Below, piece after piece: positions 63,229-64,000 of a stretch of 64,000 bases of DNA. Position 1 is the first letter of the stretch. Every line of letters begins with the position of its first letter. Origin of the DNA: Rhizopus arrhizus (Eukaryota > Mucoromycota > Mucoromycetes > Mucorales > Rhizopodaceae); assembly GCA_024220505.1 (NCBI GenBank), contig JAKZZE010000005.1:1-64000 (forward strand). The letters run 5' to 3'. A program made the position numbers and the translations under genes. The notes under the pieces are model-generated. The model was not told the origin of the DNA. It worked only from the letters and a program-made list of their open reading frames with translations, and made no database searches.

Positions 63229-63711
63229 GTAGAACAGTAGCTAATTGTAGTTGACATTGATAAATATAAGTCTTAATACAAGATCATAATTAAATAAAAT
63301 AAAATATAAGCTTATTTAAATAAGATCATACAATCAATTCCAATTAAACATGCTCTTTTAGAATATGCTTTGTATTAATGAGAGTTCTTTGATAAGAAGA
63401 AGTATCAACTAAAATAACAAGATCCAATCCAATATCAGGAATATTGCTAATCTTTCACATAATTGAAATAACTCGTAAAATAACGTTATTCAAATCAGTG
63501 AGGAATTCCCAGAATAAAAGATAATCTATGATAGACATACAAAAGAACAAATGAAAAGCTTTCATAACCATAATTATAGATGACACTTGCTAAAGTATCT
63601 GAATATTAGAAGATATCAAGCCACTCACTCAATAAGATATAAATACCTGCCTTCAATTAGAATAATTTTTACTTTAACTTAAACTGAAATAAAGATCAGT
63701 CTCAAAAAGTA
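63229..63711 (+). mobile_element. Truncated LTR of family H
   Basis: Inverse complement of 52466-53032 with few differences, from TGTTGTAGAACAG through GATATAAATACC and AAATAAAG to TCAAAAAGTA, where similarity stops. About 80 bp of the 3' end is missing. It cuts the reverse-transcriptase frame of element I. Confidence 0.88.
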
Positions 63712-64000
63712 TCTGAAGAGGTTCGCCCTTTTGGTAAAATCTAATGACGTGGTAAAACAATTAAAAGGCAGATTTTTGCAGATAACTATAAATTCCCTTC
63801 CTTTCAATACTTCTGATTTCCCCCTTTTTACTACGTGTTGTGAATTGCTTATAAAATTATTCAAAACTTTAAAAAACACATATCTCACAAAAAGTAAGAC
63901 ATACATTCCCTCATTTAAATAATATGTTTTGTTAACCTTTAATAAAAGTCTGCTTGAAACACACATAAATTTTATATTCAAACTCAATTTACATTATTTG
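63712..64000. other. Unassigned sequence at the window edge
   Basis: Two short opposite ORFs (63731-63922 plus and 63679-63987 minus) overlap; neither resembles a family I know. It may be the flank of the truncated LTR. Confidence 0.35.

Overview
This window looks like a transposon graveyard from an AT-rich fungal genome, probably an early-diverging fungus such as a member of Mucoromycota. That assignment is an inference. It rests on short canonical GT..AG introns (about 50-70 nt), a eukaryotic tRNA-Arg gene with A and B boxes, several Ty3/Gypsy retrotransposon lineages including chromoviruses, a LINE with CCHC-type ORF1, Merlin-like (IS1595/ISXO2-type) and Tc1-like transposases, and long poly(A)/poly(T) tracts. 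I found no ordinary single-copy host protein gene. The tRNA-Arg at 18922-18994 is the only clear host gene.

Region 1-18921 holds old, decayed elements. There is a solo LTR carrying a 320-bp insertion (309-1181) and a Merlin-like transposase pseudogene with introns (1683-3230, minus). A 3.9-kb CACTA-like non-autonomous element (3358-7279) has 14-bp terminal inverted repeats and an ACT duplication. A tRNA-like sequence (7618-7690) and a second Merlin-like pseudogene (8600-9641) follow. Next come a Gypsy gag-protease remnant J split by a solo LTR (10798-13465), a higher-order tandem repeat K (13466-14487), and a second gag-protease remnant L with its primer-binding site and LTR (14488-16323, minus). 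The rest is AT-rich DNA with small tandem repeats.

Region 18922-45530 is a young nested stack beside the tRNA-Arg. Element D (19037-40172) inserted about 40 bp downstream of the tRNA. Element A (19062-26994) later landed in D's 5' LTR. Element C (29165-37006, antisense) landed in D's pol, and a Tc1-like transposon (32302-33939) landed in C's reverse transcriptase. Element B (40187-45526), a relative of D with one 1562-aa ORF and identical LTRs, sits 10 bp beyond D's target site. Target-site duplications and the matching intact LTR or ORF copies let every step be reconstructed from the sequence.

Region 45531-64000 holds element E (antisense chromovirus remnant; its 3' LTR is split by a solo LTR) and chromovirus F (48804-61234). 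F's RNase H is split by a solo LTR (52466-53032) and its polypurine tract by a 5.8-kb LINE (54797-60641). An antisense chromovirus remnant I (61235-63228) and a truncated LTR (63229-63711) follow. E and I are different elements, yet they flank F without a target-site duplication, which suggests recombination between F copies.

The most unusual items are in element A: a textbook -1 slippery heptamer at the gag stop, an integrase on its own ORF behind a poly(A) spacer, a DCG protease motif, and an extra 282-aa ORF of unknown function. Also notable are the YLND reverse-transcriptase motif in the otherwise intact element B, and a possible self-priming PBS in F.
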